Of a stretch of DNA of 64,000 bases, positions 14,051 through 26,257 are shown piece after piece. The notes below the pieces were generated by a model. That model searched no databases, was not told the DNA's origin, and was given only the letters and a program-made list of their open reading frames with translations. Numbering within the stretch: the first letter of the stretch is position 1; each line of letters starts with the position of its first letter. Source of the stretch: Struthio camelus (Eukaryota > Chordata > Aves > Struthioniformes > Struthionidae); assembly GCF_040807025.1 (NCBI RefSeq), contig NC_090943.1, positions 125,921,400 through 125,985,399 of the forward strand. The letters are read 5' to 3'. The translations under genes and the position numbers were made by a program.

Positions 14051-17000
14051 AGATTTCGGGCTCGTACAGCCTTGTGCATCAGTAGCAGGGCTGGAGTTAA
14101 AAGAAAATAAACAAAAATAGGTTCTTTAGGTGGAACACACTGATTTCAGCTCAGCTGAAGAAGGGATCCTGAGCCTGAAATCTTGACCAATTTTTGCAGC
14201 TGCAGCAACTAGATTAATAAAGACTTAAATCTTACCCTGCAAACTCTGCTTCCATATATCCGTAGAGCATCATAGCTATGGAAACATTCTTACTGATCAG
14301 GAGAGGTGCTTTTGTGAAATAACAGAAAGTTTTGGTCAGGGAGCAGTAGAAACAGGAAAGCTGCCCTATGTATTATGGTAGCTAGAGCTGCCTGTTTTGA
14401 TTGTAAATTTTAGACAAATTCTAAGCTGTCTTGAAAGGTAGAAAGCTGGGAAGGAGAGGATGATCAGGTATTCTTTTAAGATTAAATGAGCTGGCTTTCT
14501 ATACTTAGGGGAAGCTAGGACTGAGGAAATGTACAGGAAGATAAATATAGCACAGGCTCTGAGAGTCCTCCAGACACCTTTCTCTATTTCCAGATGCTCT
14601 CAGGACTAGAACTCATCTGGACCAGAACAGACAATTCTCTGTCCTCAGCAGCCTTGTGCTGATTTGCACCGGCTGAAAAGTTGGCTTTCTACTACTGATG
14701 TAAGAGGAAAGGGAACAAAGAGAGAAATTTCCCTACCAATAACTTCAAAGTTACCGTAAGCGCTTTGAAACTGGCTAGGAAGGTTTCTTAGGCAGAAGGA
14801 AGTCCTGAGTAGCACTGATGCAGAACTCGGTTAGTATATTTGAATTTAACAGTGATGGTGCAACACACCTGCAAGTAAGAAGAAAAGCATATCAAAGCAG
14901 GAATGCTGGAATGCTGAGTAGGTTCCATGTATGCACAGTGTCAGCCACTCCAGATACTGACATCGCCTGGAGTTTTTGGAAGGGAGTGGCTTCATAGCAC
15001 TCCCCAGTCTAAACGAAGGAACAGGCCAAAACAAATGCTGTGGTGCAGTAAATGTCTGATGATGCACATTTTATTCAGCAGATAATCTTGAGTCTGAGTG
15101 ACAGTGGTGTCACCATTTATTCTGGGAATGTCCTACTCTGAGTCTTTTTCAGACTCACAGAAACCACTCTCACTGTCAGTTTACACATTAAAATTACAGA
15201 AAAGTAGGAATAGAAATGATCACTATTTCATCCTCTGTTGTGAGGTCTACCACGTCTCTTAAAATTCTCTAAGGAGAAGGGTTCCAGGCCTCCAAATTCC
15301 AGACCTCAGTGAGAGTAATCAGGATCATGCAATTTTGTAGTTGGAAGAGAAAATAAGTATCATAAGAAATTATTTGACAGCATATCTCAGAGCTAAAATC
15401 TGGTTCTGAACGTGTGGAGCAAGGGAAATCCATTCAGGCTGCTCAGCGACACCTGATGGATGATAGGCCTTGGAAAAGATTCTCATGAAAAAGAACAGAA
15501 AGAGAGTGAACCAATTTTACCTGGAAATGGATGCAGTTGTTAAAAGAGAAAATTTCCTTTTACAATACTATCTTCCAAACCCTTAATTTGTTTTAATAAA
15601 GTTTCTCTAAGTTACCAGTTGGAAGGAACACATTATCAACAGATCACCCCTTCACCATTGTAGCACAAAACAGTTGCATTTCAGGGACACTGAGTGATAC
15701 AGTATACCGCTCCTGAAGGAAGGTCAAAAATTATTGCAGGAGAACTTCTGCAGATAGAAAGATGGACTGTACCGAATTCCCCTTTATTAATGAAAATGAT
15801 TGGCCAAGGTGGGAAACATATATACTCTGGTTTTAGGGACATAGTCTGGATAGGAACAAAGAAAAGAGACCAGGAGCAGGCCTAGGAGATGGGGAGTACA
15901 CTTTAGAATCCCGTTCTAAGAAGAAAACTAAGGAAAGGCCAAAAAGACACAGCCAAGGAACAGAGATACAGAAAAGTCATATAATGAGCTTGGAGACAGA
16001 GTAGGAATGGGGGCCTGGAAGATCACATCTCCTCTGTGAGATGCTATGAACCACAAGAGCAGGAAAGAAAATCTCAGACCTAGTAAAAAACGTCCCAGAA
16101 ACTGGACAATATAGAAAGTAGTCTAGAGAGAGAGAGAAGATCCTGGTGGAGCCCATTTTAGCTGCTTGCTTCAGCTCCTCTAGGCCCATGATAGAGCCAA
16201 TGGTCACCTTCTCCAGAAGGACATGAAAGGAGAAAACCTCTGGTTGAAGCGCAAGGGGTAAATGAGGACATGAGTGGAAGAACCAGTGAGCAGCTGATGT
16301 GAGCTCACTGGACAGTTGTGTGTGGGACTGTTTTATCTTGGTAACAGCGGGAGAGCTGAGCACGACATGCCTGAAGCACTGACTCACAGGCAAAGTGTCA
16401 CCACTGAAAAGAAGGGCAATAGTCAGCAGGAAAGTTGCAGAAGATGCAACCCACTATGCCTTCCCCTTCAGGAGGCATGCAGCCAGAGTCATCTAGCTCA
16501 GAACATTTGCAAAAGCATCCAAAAAATCCATGACTAGGGAAAACACCAGGGCCTTCAGTTCCTATTGAAATCTTTCATGAACTTCTTCCCTGCAAGGAAA
16601 AAAAATCTGAATGTTAAGTATAGAAGACAAACAATCTCTGTTGATGTCTTGTGCAAGATCAGGAGAGAACCTACAAATCAACTTGTCTCTTTTTACCTAT
16701 GAAATTAATAGCTTCATGTTTAAACTTGTTATGAAGATGAAGAATGACATAAGGTGGCTACCACGGTATATTATATTGCTCCCCACTGAATATCTGCCTT
16801 ATTTCATCTGCCTTATTTGTGTCCAAAACCAGTAATGTCTTCAGCAACGTGTGGCCAAAGACTCCAAATATATTGCATTAAACTAACACTTTTTCAAGCA
16901 AATTGGAATGTTTTGTTGTTAGCAGTTCATTGATGTAAGCCTTCTTACATGCCCTGCAAACACGAAATTTTAATCGCTTATCGTTAATGAAGAGATCAGA

Positions 17001-17416
17001 TGACAACAAGACAAAGAGATGCCTAGAAAGATTGAATTGGTAATGCCAAGAGAGGAAGTCATCAGAAAATGGATGCTAATGAATGAGTGTCCAAACAAAA
17101 ATGAATCCATTATATTCACTAGTCTTCCATGACGGCATTTTTAGAACATTTATTCCGAGCAGACCAGCAATATTTAGAAAAACATGCATTGTATTTTTTT
17201 CATTCTTCTCCCCGGCTTTCAACGGGAGACTTAACAATGGGCGACATGAACCTTTTCCTGAGATCAACATTTGCTTTCCAGATTTACGAGATTCAGATAG
17301 CTCTGAGCCGTGATGTAATCTTAACGATTTCCCCCTATTCTCCATCAGGCTATTCCAGCGCCGAAGGAGTATTGTGTAGTATTGATAAACCCCTTGAGAA
17401 GACCACAGTGAAAAGA

Positions 17417-17441
17417 GTGGGTGTGGGTGGGGTGGGGTGTA
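17417..17441. repeat. G-rich GGGT repeat
   Basis: GTGGGTGTGGGTGGGGTGGG followed by GTG gives four G-runs of at least three with very short loops on the plus strand. It may form a quadruplex. Confidence 0.65.
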
Positions 17442-18630
17442 ATGCAGAGAAATGCCGAGCTCCTCAATGTGAGGACAACACCAAGGATGAAATATTTCTG
17501 ACTTGCAGCAAAATTTGGCAGGCCTCCTGGCAAGGGGGACCGGGACTGTGGAGGCACATGGGAGGAAATGCTACAGGAACTGATGTCCACTTCGTTCTTG
17601 AAGACCACTGTGAATACACAAAGCCTGCTGTCTCTATAAATTAAAACAGAAATGAAAAGCCAGGCACTCCCTTTATGAGGTAGGTAATGAGTGCTGCGCA
17701 TTTAAAAAAAAAAAAAACCACAGTACACTGAAAATGCTAAGCCTCATGTCCGTTTACCAGCTTCAAGGAAGCGTGGGCAGAAGCATCGTTGCAAAATAGC
17801 AGCATGATGCCTAGGCTGTCTGGTAAGTGCCTCTTACAGGAGTGTGGTCCAAGCCTGAGCTACATCTCCTTCAAGTTCTTGGCTTCTCCTCAGTTCCACT
17901 TTTATTTTTCTTTGGTTCAGTTTTAGATTATTTTTCATCAGTCCCGCATTTTGACTGGCAGTTTAAGTAACACAGCATATAACGGTAGCGTACTACTGTA
18001 TCATTGTTTACCTTTATCCTTGGGCGTGCTTAGTGGAACTGATTTGCCCTAACCTTATTAGTTTTGAAGGCAGTTGTCTAAGTATAAACTAGTCATTTGT
18101 GCTCCCTCTATAATAAACAGAGAAAAACAAAAATCCTAGAAGGACAGAAGACCTAGGAGACAATTGATCTCATTTTCAAATGGCTGCTTAAGATCGCTGG
18201 GATTTTTATCCATTGCCTATAGAAAGAGCCTAGGTGACGGTACTAGACTCAGACTGAGGCAATTTCTGTGTCTGTACAGTTAGATGAAGTAAATTCCCAC
18301 CTTCAATACCATTTTGAACCACTCTCCTGAATCCCAGATGGGGCATGAAGCTGCTTATTAAAGACCTGTTAAAATATCCTGTGTTACTTACTGATGGGTC
18401 AAAGCAGAAAAGGTCACCTGATATTTACTTTAAATAAGTCAAAGGTCAAAAGAGATAGGATAAGATATAATCATCAGCCTATAGCAGTTTTCTCACGCCT
18501 AGCCTACTATTTCCGCTTGTATTGCAAAAGTCTAGCATTTTCATCATCAGGTCACAGATGACTAAAATCAGTTCCAAAGGTTAATTCATCAGATAACTCT
18601 TATTGGTAGTGAGTCTCAATTCATAGACTA

Positions 18631-18654
18631 TTTTGTCTGCTGTTACAGACAAAA
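18631..18654. repeat. Short inverted repeat
   Basis: TTTTGTCTG and CAGACAAAA are exact 9-bp arms around the 6-nt loop CTGTTA. TCTGCTGTTA is repeated directly at 18636 and 18658. Confidence 0.7.
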
Positions 18655-20548
18655 CATCTGCTGTTATATTATTATAGAGCATCTATTACTGTTAGATTTC
18701 TTACTTTCTGTAACATTGGTGGAGTTAGGAAGCCAGACTCTTTTTGGCTAAAAAAATACAGTAACTATTTCTGACTCTTCATCCCTCTTCCTACAATAAA
18801 ACCTGGCTGTGTTTTAACATCACTTTGCAAAGTACCACTGACATATAATTGTCATAATTACTGTTGTACTTTACGAGCGATCTCCTCCTTGCACTCAGCC
18901 TTTTGGAGACTCATCCATCCACCCTTTGACTCACGCTGAGGTAATAAGTGAAGAAATTTGTCTTTAGGGCAGTTCTTTGAGGATTTGTTAGCTAATGGAG
19001 CAAGGGAAGAGCAGAAGCAACGTATCATAGCTGGAACTATTTTACAGAAGCCTCATTAATTTCTGTGTCGTATCCTATTTGTTGCCGTATAAGACAGTTT
19101 TGCCCAGCCAGTAATTAGACATTAATCTCCAGAATCCACGATGACCTGTTCCCCAAGGGAGGTGGTAGCTGCTCTGATTACATGCTTTCCATGTCAGGCA
19201 AAATGTAGGCAAATGAGCTGCTTTGATGGTTCTACCACAAACTGAGGCTCTTTTTTTGCATATTAGCTTGATAAGGAGATTATAAGATTCATAATTGTGT
19301 CTCCACAGAACTTAATTTTTTTCTTTACATATGATGGCCCAGTAGCTCCAAATAAGCAGTGGGAGTGCTCTGAGATACGGTAACTCCTCATGAGCTACCT
19401 TCTGCTGTTACATCAGGGCTGATGAGACACTGCCACAGCCTTCTCAAGGCTTCTTAGTTCAGGCAGACAGCTGAGCCCTGCAAACCGCCTGGAGTGGCCA
19501 AATATGTTTTCTAGTATGGCAAGGAAAGTTTCAGAAAAGGTGAGCATGGGAAGGGGGATAAGGGAGGGGCTGCAGGAAGACACAGGTCAAGAGGAAGGGG
19601 CAGCACTATTTCAGAAATTTTAAGAAGTAAAATAGAATTTGGAGCAAGAAGAAGGTTCTCTCTCTCCCTTCTCTGGGCTTTCCCCAGGTTGTGGAGTCAC
19701 CTCCTTTATGGCAGCTTTATGCCTCTTTCCCTCACTGCACACAACGTCCCCCTCCGTTAGCCATCAAGTTTGCCTTCTCCCCATAGCAATGCCCGCTGTC
19801 TCCCTGGTTAACCCCAGGGCACCCTCCTCTGTCAGTGCCACCAGCAGAATGGAGATAGAAAGGAAAATGGCCAGTCCGAGACCTGGGATGCACCCTATTT
19901 TAAAACGAAGAGAGGAAAGCTGAAGAAGCAGGCTAGGTAGAGGGTACAGAGGAATGGTGAGCAGGGATTGCTGCTGCTGCTCCTGTCACAAGTGGGGACT
20001 GGGTTATCTCTTGCTTCCCAGCACAGGAGCAGTTATCCCGTACCCGCCCTATGCAGGAGAGCCCTTTGCAGCAGTAGCACAAGAGGCATTTGGAACATTT
20101 CAGCATAACAGATACAAAATGGGATAATGAAACAGAAAACATTGCACAACACTGAAGGATTTGTAAAGTTACATAGTTTGGTGGACCCTGTAGATGTTAG
20201 CAAAGGCCTTCACATTTCAAAGATATGCTTCTGTTTCCAGTACAAGATTACAACAGCCCGTAATCTTCAAACTAATCTATATGAAAGGACTTGAAGCTTT
20301 CAAGGAGTGACTTTGCCAATTTGTTTAAAAGCTCAGCACATGGTGTGGCACAGTTTGCTGGGAAGGTTAGAAAGATGGTCACTGAAGAATAGCCTCTGGA
20401 AGCAAAAGATAGAACTGGACAAGCAGAAACTACTTCAGTCTAAACCTATTTTAGCCTGCAAATACATGCAGTACAATTGTTTTTACATTTTAAAAAAATT
20501 CACTATTTTCTTGTGCACAGAGTTGGACCATGCATTGTGGCATCGTTC

Positions 20549-20582
20549 TTTTTCATAAAGATTTTTTTTCATAAAGATTTTC
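20549..20582. repeat. Tandem duplication of TTTTTCATAAAGATTTT
   Basis: Two adjacent copies of a roughly 17-nt AT-rich unit (TTTTTCATAAAGATT) are present, probably from replication slippage. Confidence 0.75.
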
Positions 20583-23500
20583 ATTTGTTCCTTTTTTGAG
20601 GTATCATCTGTTCCTTGAGTGTCCTTTATTAACATATAGTAAAAAAACATATCACGATAGTAAAGGACAGGGGAAGCAGGCCTGGACTGTCAATAGGCAA
20701 AGGAAGCAGGCTGCCACTCTGCTCTTTGCTTTGCCTCGGCGCCACGTGGTTGTGTTCAACAGACTGGAAGTTGTTAGACTACTTCTTGCAGCACATCCGA
20801 AAGGATATCTCCATCTGGATGCACTATAACCCTTTGAAAGCAATTGAGGTAACTAATAACATTACGGTAAAAATTCCCACATTCATTTCCTTTCTGAAGA
20901 CAAACACAGCTTTTTGCTTTTCTTTAGAAAAAAGAAAATAGCAAATCTCCTGTGCTATAGTTCCCTCCATAACATTTCTGCGTCTCATTGTAAGCCTTTC
21001 TAATTCCCAGTGACATTTTTTCTCACCAAAATGGAGACAGTCTACACTCCTCCCTCTCCAAAATGTTCCTTCAGGAACTCTTTGTACTTTCCCTTAGCTG
21101 CTCACTAGGTTCACTGGAGCCCAGCTGCAAAAAATGGCTCAACTTTGCATCTGGATTTGCAATCAGTCACACATTCATGGCTGTTTTCCCAGACAGAGAG
21201 CAATTAACTAAAACCTGTAAAATTCATTACCAAAACCTCTGGAAACATCAATTCACGCAAACAGAATTCTGCTCTCAGAATTTCTCTGTCTCAGCTTCAG
21301 GATTAAATTGGGATTCTATAAACGTATAGGGAGAAATCACCCCCAAACTCACCTGATACCTCTTTCCCTCTCCCCTCTAACTCACCAATACTACGTTCCA
21401 TTATTTTTAATTCTTTTGTTGCTTATTTCTCACTTCCACTTGATCCAAAAACATGCTGAACTGACTTTTGGAAGGTGTCAGGTGATGCAGCAGGACAATT
21501 TGTAGCCTCCATCTCTAACAGACTGGTAGAGTTTGACACCTCTACAGGCTGCAGAACTAAGATAACAGTTAAATTCTGGGGAAATGAGCTGCTTTCTTTG
21601 ATTTTCAATGCAGCTTTTCCAAAAAATGTAATAATTCTTTCCCTTTCTATTCACAGGGCAAGTCCTGTTAAATAATATGCAGGAAAAGCCACAGTCAAGT
21701 GACATTCTTCTGAATGCATTATAGAGAACATAAGAAATTTATCCCTCTCTAAAAAAAATCCCAAAACAGAACATGATATCTATATGATGCCATCTTATGG
21801 TTCTGTCTTTTAATGTCTTTGAAGAGCTACTGTTTAGGTGCCAAAACCCTAAGTTGCTTCAAAAGCCATGTCAATCAACCAGCTACAAAGCAAATAGTTC
21901 ACCAAGTTCATCAAGAAGAGACTTTCTTCCTTTTTTTATACTCCGCGGCCTGGGATGACAGCATCTGTTCTTACATCAGTGCTTTATACCTTGCAAGCCT
22001 ACAGCTGCCAACTCTGTCCAAAGAAAGGGACTGAGACACACAGTCACAACTTCTTAGGCACCATCAGTGTTGTCACAGAGGCAATAAGCACCTCTTTCTC
22101 AAGTTTTCGCTAAAAAGTGTTGTTTCTAAAAGGCTGCAATAGCAATTGTTTAAAATTCCTAGATTTCTCAAGCCAAAAAGCAGCTAACTTATGATCTGAC
22201 TTGCATAACATATATCATGCATCATTCCTGCAGTAATTTCAACATCAAGCCCATAATTTTTGCTGTAACTAAAGTGTCAGTACTAGTGGATAAAAACTCT
22301 CCCAGGATCTAGGAAAACTTTCCTTCGGTTCATAGCACTGCAGCCAACTTGCAGGGAATGAAATTAAGCAAATCACTTTAACTAACATTTCCTATACTGG
22401 TTCCTGATCTGTAGAAGACTGACAATGATAAAAATCTCCTAAAATGTGCCTGAGGACAAAAAGAACTACACAGTATGGCAAGATATTACTGTAGAGTGAC
22501 ATAGATAATATGAAGAAAGATATCCACAACTTAAGCTATCTAGTGTGGCTTGTATTTTTTTCTTCAGCCAGAAAGATGTAAAAAATGGGGAAATTTGTAC
22601 TGGAATTCTTTTTGATAAGGGTGACAAAGGCAGAACAAGCATTGCTCTAAATAGTTTGTTACCCATGAACTCTACAGTATGCATCACTTACTTAAGCATC
22701 ACCATATCATGAAACATCTCAGTCTATAGTCTTCCTAAGAGTGTGTAGCTCCTAAATATGGCCTAAAATGGGTATAATGCTAAATTACTTAACACAGAAA
22801 CGTCAAACCTCAAACCAACAAACTCGATCTGGCTTAACAGGTCGGTTAATCTGGCCCAGCTCTACCTGCTTGTCTTCCCAAAGCCCACCAGTAGCAGGAG
22901 AGGACTGCACCACAGGGCCTGATGAACTGGTCTGGGACAGTCACCTAGCCATGGCCATCAGCCTCCCCACGATCCATGCTCCCTTCCCATCACAGGGCAA
23001 TATCTGAAAGTGGGCAGACTTTATTGTTTACATAATGGCAACCTACACCTATTTCGTTTTTTTTCCTAGGGGCTTCTCAGCGTTGGTCAACAAGCCAGCA
23101 GAAACAGGAACTATTCACATGCTTTAAGAGGCATATTTACATAAATTCAGGCCTTCAGGATACTGTAAGGCTAGGTGGAGATGAGGTATGTGACCCTAGT
23201 ATGCTTGTATGGCCTATCATTTGAAGGCTAGGTACTAGTGACTTAGTTAATATACTTTATTATTGTGGCTTGCTTTGCATTTTAATCTTTAACTAAAGGA
23301 AGGCTCATGCCTTCGAAGTAGTAAGACACTATTTCAACATTTAATGTAGAAATGATACAACACATGGGAAACAGCACCAGGAAATCTACAGATCTCTGAA
23401 AGGGGAGAGAAGATGGATAGTTCTAAATATATAAAAATAGGGTGAACATAATGATTTAAGGCATGCCCTGGCTATTCAAGCAGTTTTGAAAAAAGGATAT

Positions 23501-26257
23501 TTGTCTAAGTGTTTCTAGCTTAAATGGTACTTGTTTGCCTCAATATATATTTTCCACTGATGTGGGAGAACTATGCAGAAAATGAATAGCTGCAGGCTTT
23601 GTGATTTAAGGAATGGTTTGAGGCTGTAGCATTCAGTTCGATGACAACTCCCTATGTAAACAGTGCTGGGATATATAGCTAGAGTCAGCTTTTGTACCCA
23701 TCCCGTCTTTTCCATTGGTTCACAAAGCACTTTTCATGCCACTGTCAAACACTGTGTTCTGTAGGTTCGTGACATTGCGCCTGGACTCCTCCATTCACAA
23801 TCCAGCACTGTCATCACCCCATTTTACTGTCTCACATGGTCAGAGGCCTGGGATATCGCAGCACATCTAGCAAAATCGGTGAAAGGCTGAACAAAAGAAA
23901 GGAGTGTTCGCTAACTCATTATTAGCCTGAACAGCTGCCCAGGTTTCTGAAGAACTGAAATTTCTAAAAATGGCTCAATTTTCACACACACAAAGAAACA
24001 GTCATACTACAAGGGTCTATCTTTGTTCTGTGGGGCTGAAGAAGAAAAAGAAAAAAAGTGTTTTCAGTGGCTAATGCTATGTCTTTTCTAAAAGAGTAGC
24101 ATGCAGAATTCTTGACGTTGATGCCTTTTGAAAAGCTGAGATCCCAGGATACAGATTCTTTCTTCATAGATGATACCCCCTTGGAGCAATGAGCGCACAG
24201 CAAATGATGCACTCCATCAGCAAATATTACACCAAACTTGCTGGACGGAGACTTTTACTCTCTGATGCAGCACTGTGAAAGGAAAAGCCAAGCAGATGTG
24301 GCTAGTCCCATCCAGGGTACTAAAGGGCATGTTGCTGAGGATTACAGCTTTGTTCACACTACTGTGTGAGTAGTTGGTTTTGATCCCTTGTGGTCTCATG
24401 AGTAAAAATTATAACTGCTTTTTCCTTGCTTACTTGTCCCATAATCCACTAAACAGATGTGCTAAACAACTCGGAGAAAACTGCTTTGCAAGATATGATG
24501 AAATTTGGGTCCTGCAACAATCTGCATTGATGAATGTAGCATTTGTATAGTCTGCAACATTTTTATTTCTGAGGTCTTTAGTCTTTCAGGACATTAATTT
24601 GTCACATTAGGTGCCATAATGCACATTTGGAACAAGGACATATGCATATCCATTTCTCTCCTGTCCTCCCATATTCACTTTACATGATCCATGCAAAAAT
24701 GCTGGACAAAACTGCATTCAGAGCAGCGTAGGAAAGGTTCCCCCAAAGGGAGTCAGCTGCATTCTTTGTAGGGAGGAGGAAACAAACGCGCAGGGAGTAG
24801 GTGTCAGGAGAGTTTTCTCTGCCAAAATGCTTCCCAAAGCTCCTGCTGAGGCAGGGTGGCTCCACACCACTTCCAGCAAAGTCCTTACCACCCCACGCTC
24901 TGCTGACTCAGGGCTGAGGCTCTTCTTCAGTCACCTCTCACATGGCTGATGCAATCTCACCATACCTTCAAATCATTTCAGATACTTGCTTTTCAGCTTA
25001 CAAACACATGCAACATGGACTGTACACTACAGGAACCCTGAGTAATTTTATTTCAGATTGTGAAATGCTGCTATGGGACAACGATAAATCTACTTTAAGC
25101 CTTGTTATTTCACTGCTTTAAAAACTGAAAGCCTATCTGCAAGCATATCTCAATCATAATTCCAAAATAAGGTTTTTCCACAGCCCATTTTTGAGTGGGT
25201 CTAACTTACTTTCCTGGCAAATTGCCTCCTACAATATTTTCTTCTCTGCTGACCTGGGTTTAAATGTGGCTCTTGTCCCATCTCATAGGCCCAAGGATCT
25301 ACATTTACGCCAAGCCATTTAAAGACGCTTTAAAACTTGTTCCTTTAACATAGTGTTGTGATCCTAAATATTGGCTGTCATCCAAGACTAAGGTGTTTAG
25401 TTACCATGTTCTGAAAGGACCATGTGATTCTTACAGAAAACTGCTAGACCCAGCAGAAAAAAAAAAAAAAAGTGACGGGCATACATAGCATATTATCAAA
25501 ATATCTTGAGAAGTGACATTCCCCCTACCTACAGCGCTACTGTGAAAAAGTTAGGCAGATTTGCTTGTGTACACACATGTGAAATGAAACCGCAAGCATG
25601 TATGTGTTCTTCTTTTCCAGTTATTTTAATGGTACATTCCTTGCTTTCCTCAGTATAACATATATTATTACTGAAGAAAAAAGTGAATATATAACAAAAA
25701 AATTTACTTTGCCTGTAGATTTCTCTCTCTCCCACAGTGAGCATACTTTGTACACATGCACATAGCGTGTACCCCTCTTTTCCTCTTGCCAATAAATCAA
25801 ACTTCCTTGAAAAATAAAAATTTAGCTTTATCCACAAGAAAATGCATGCTACATCCATGAGATGTTTATTGGCTCTGCTGCCCAAAGACATCCAGTTCCC
25901 CAGGCTGTCAGTTTGTACCTCAGTTCTAACATTCTTTCCAAGTACATGTACAATTTCTCCATACATGCGCAAGCTTCCCATTGGCAAGGCTGTTTTGCAA
26001 ATAAACTATTTCAGATAGCGTGCCAATGCCTCAGAGCTATATCTCCAGCTCATCTTTTTGTTTAGAAGATTTAAAAGAACTTCCAAAAGCCAGAGGGATT
26101 CAACAGAAAAGCTTCTTTTCCACAAAACAATTTTTCAGTCTTTCAGTCTGGTGAAAAAGGGAATGGAAACCAGTTTTTCCCTCCCATCTGCCATCACTGT
26201 ATCTCGTTCAGCAGAGTTCAGCTGGGGAAGTGTAAAGCAGCAGCAAAATTGTAAAAG

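Larger units (their letters stand above)
1..26257. other. Non-coding region, 1 to 26.3 kb
   Basis: I see no supportable gene here. The longest frames (129 codons at 9806-10195 plus, 148 at 12918-13364 plus, 171 at 17129-17644 plus, 152 at 25529-25987 minus) show no known domain, no plausible splice partners and composition like their surroundings. Contents recognised are the old repeats near 4.53 and 5.8 kb, the C- and G-rich tracts, the 18.6-kb inverted repeat, and scattered A/T runs. Confidence 0.6.

Noticed and set aside
17129-17644. 171-codon plus-strand open frame, with a 118-codon frame opposite part of it
   Set aside because: It has no domain and runs through a GGGT simple repeat (VGVGGVGC). 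The two strands cannot both be coding, and neither shows support.
25457-25476. Fifteen A followed by GTGAC, found identically at 39840-39859, as a possible shared retroposon tail
   Set aside because: Only five informative bases are shared beyond the homopolymer, and upstream and downstream sequences are unrelated.
25529-25987. 152-codon minus-strand open frame
   Set aside because: No family resemblance. It contains low-complexity FFF/YIF stretches typical of chance frames in AT-rich DNA.
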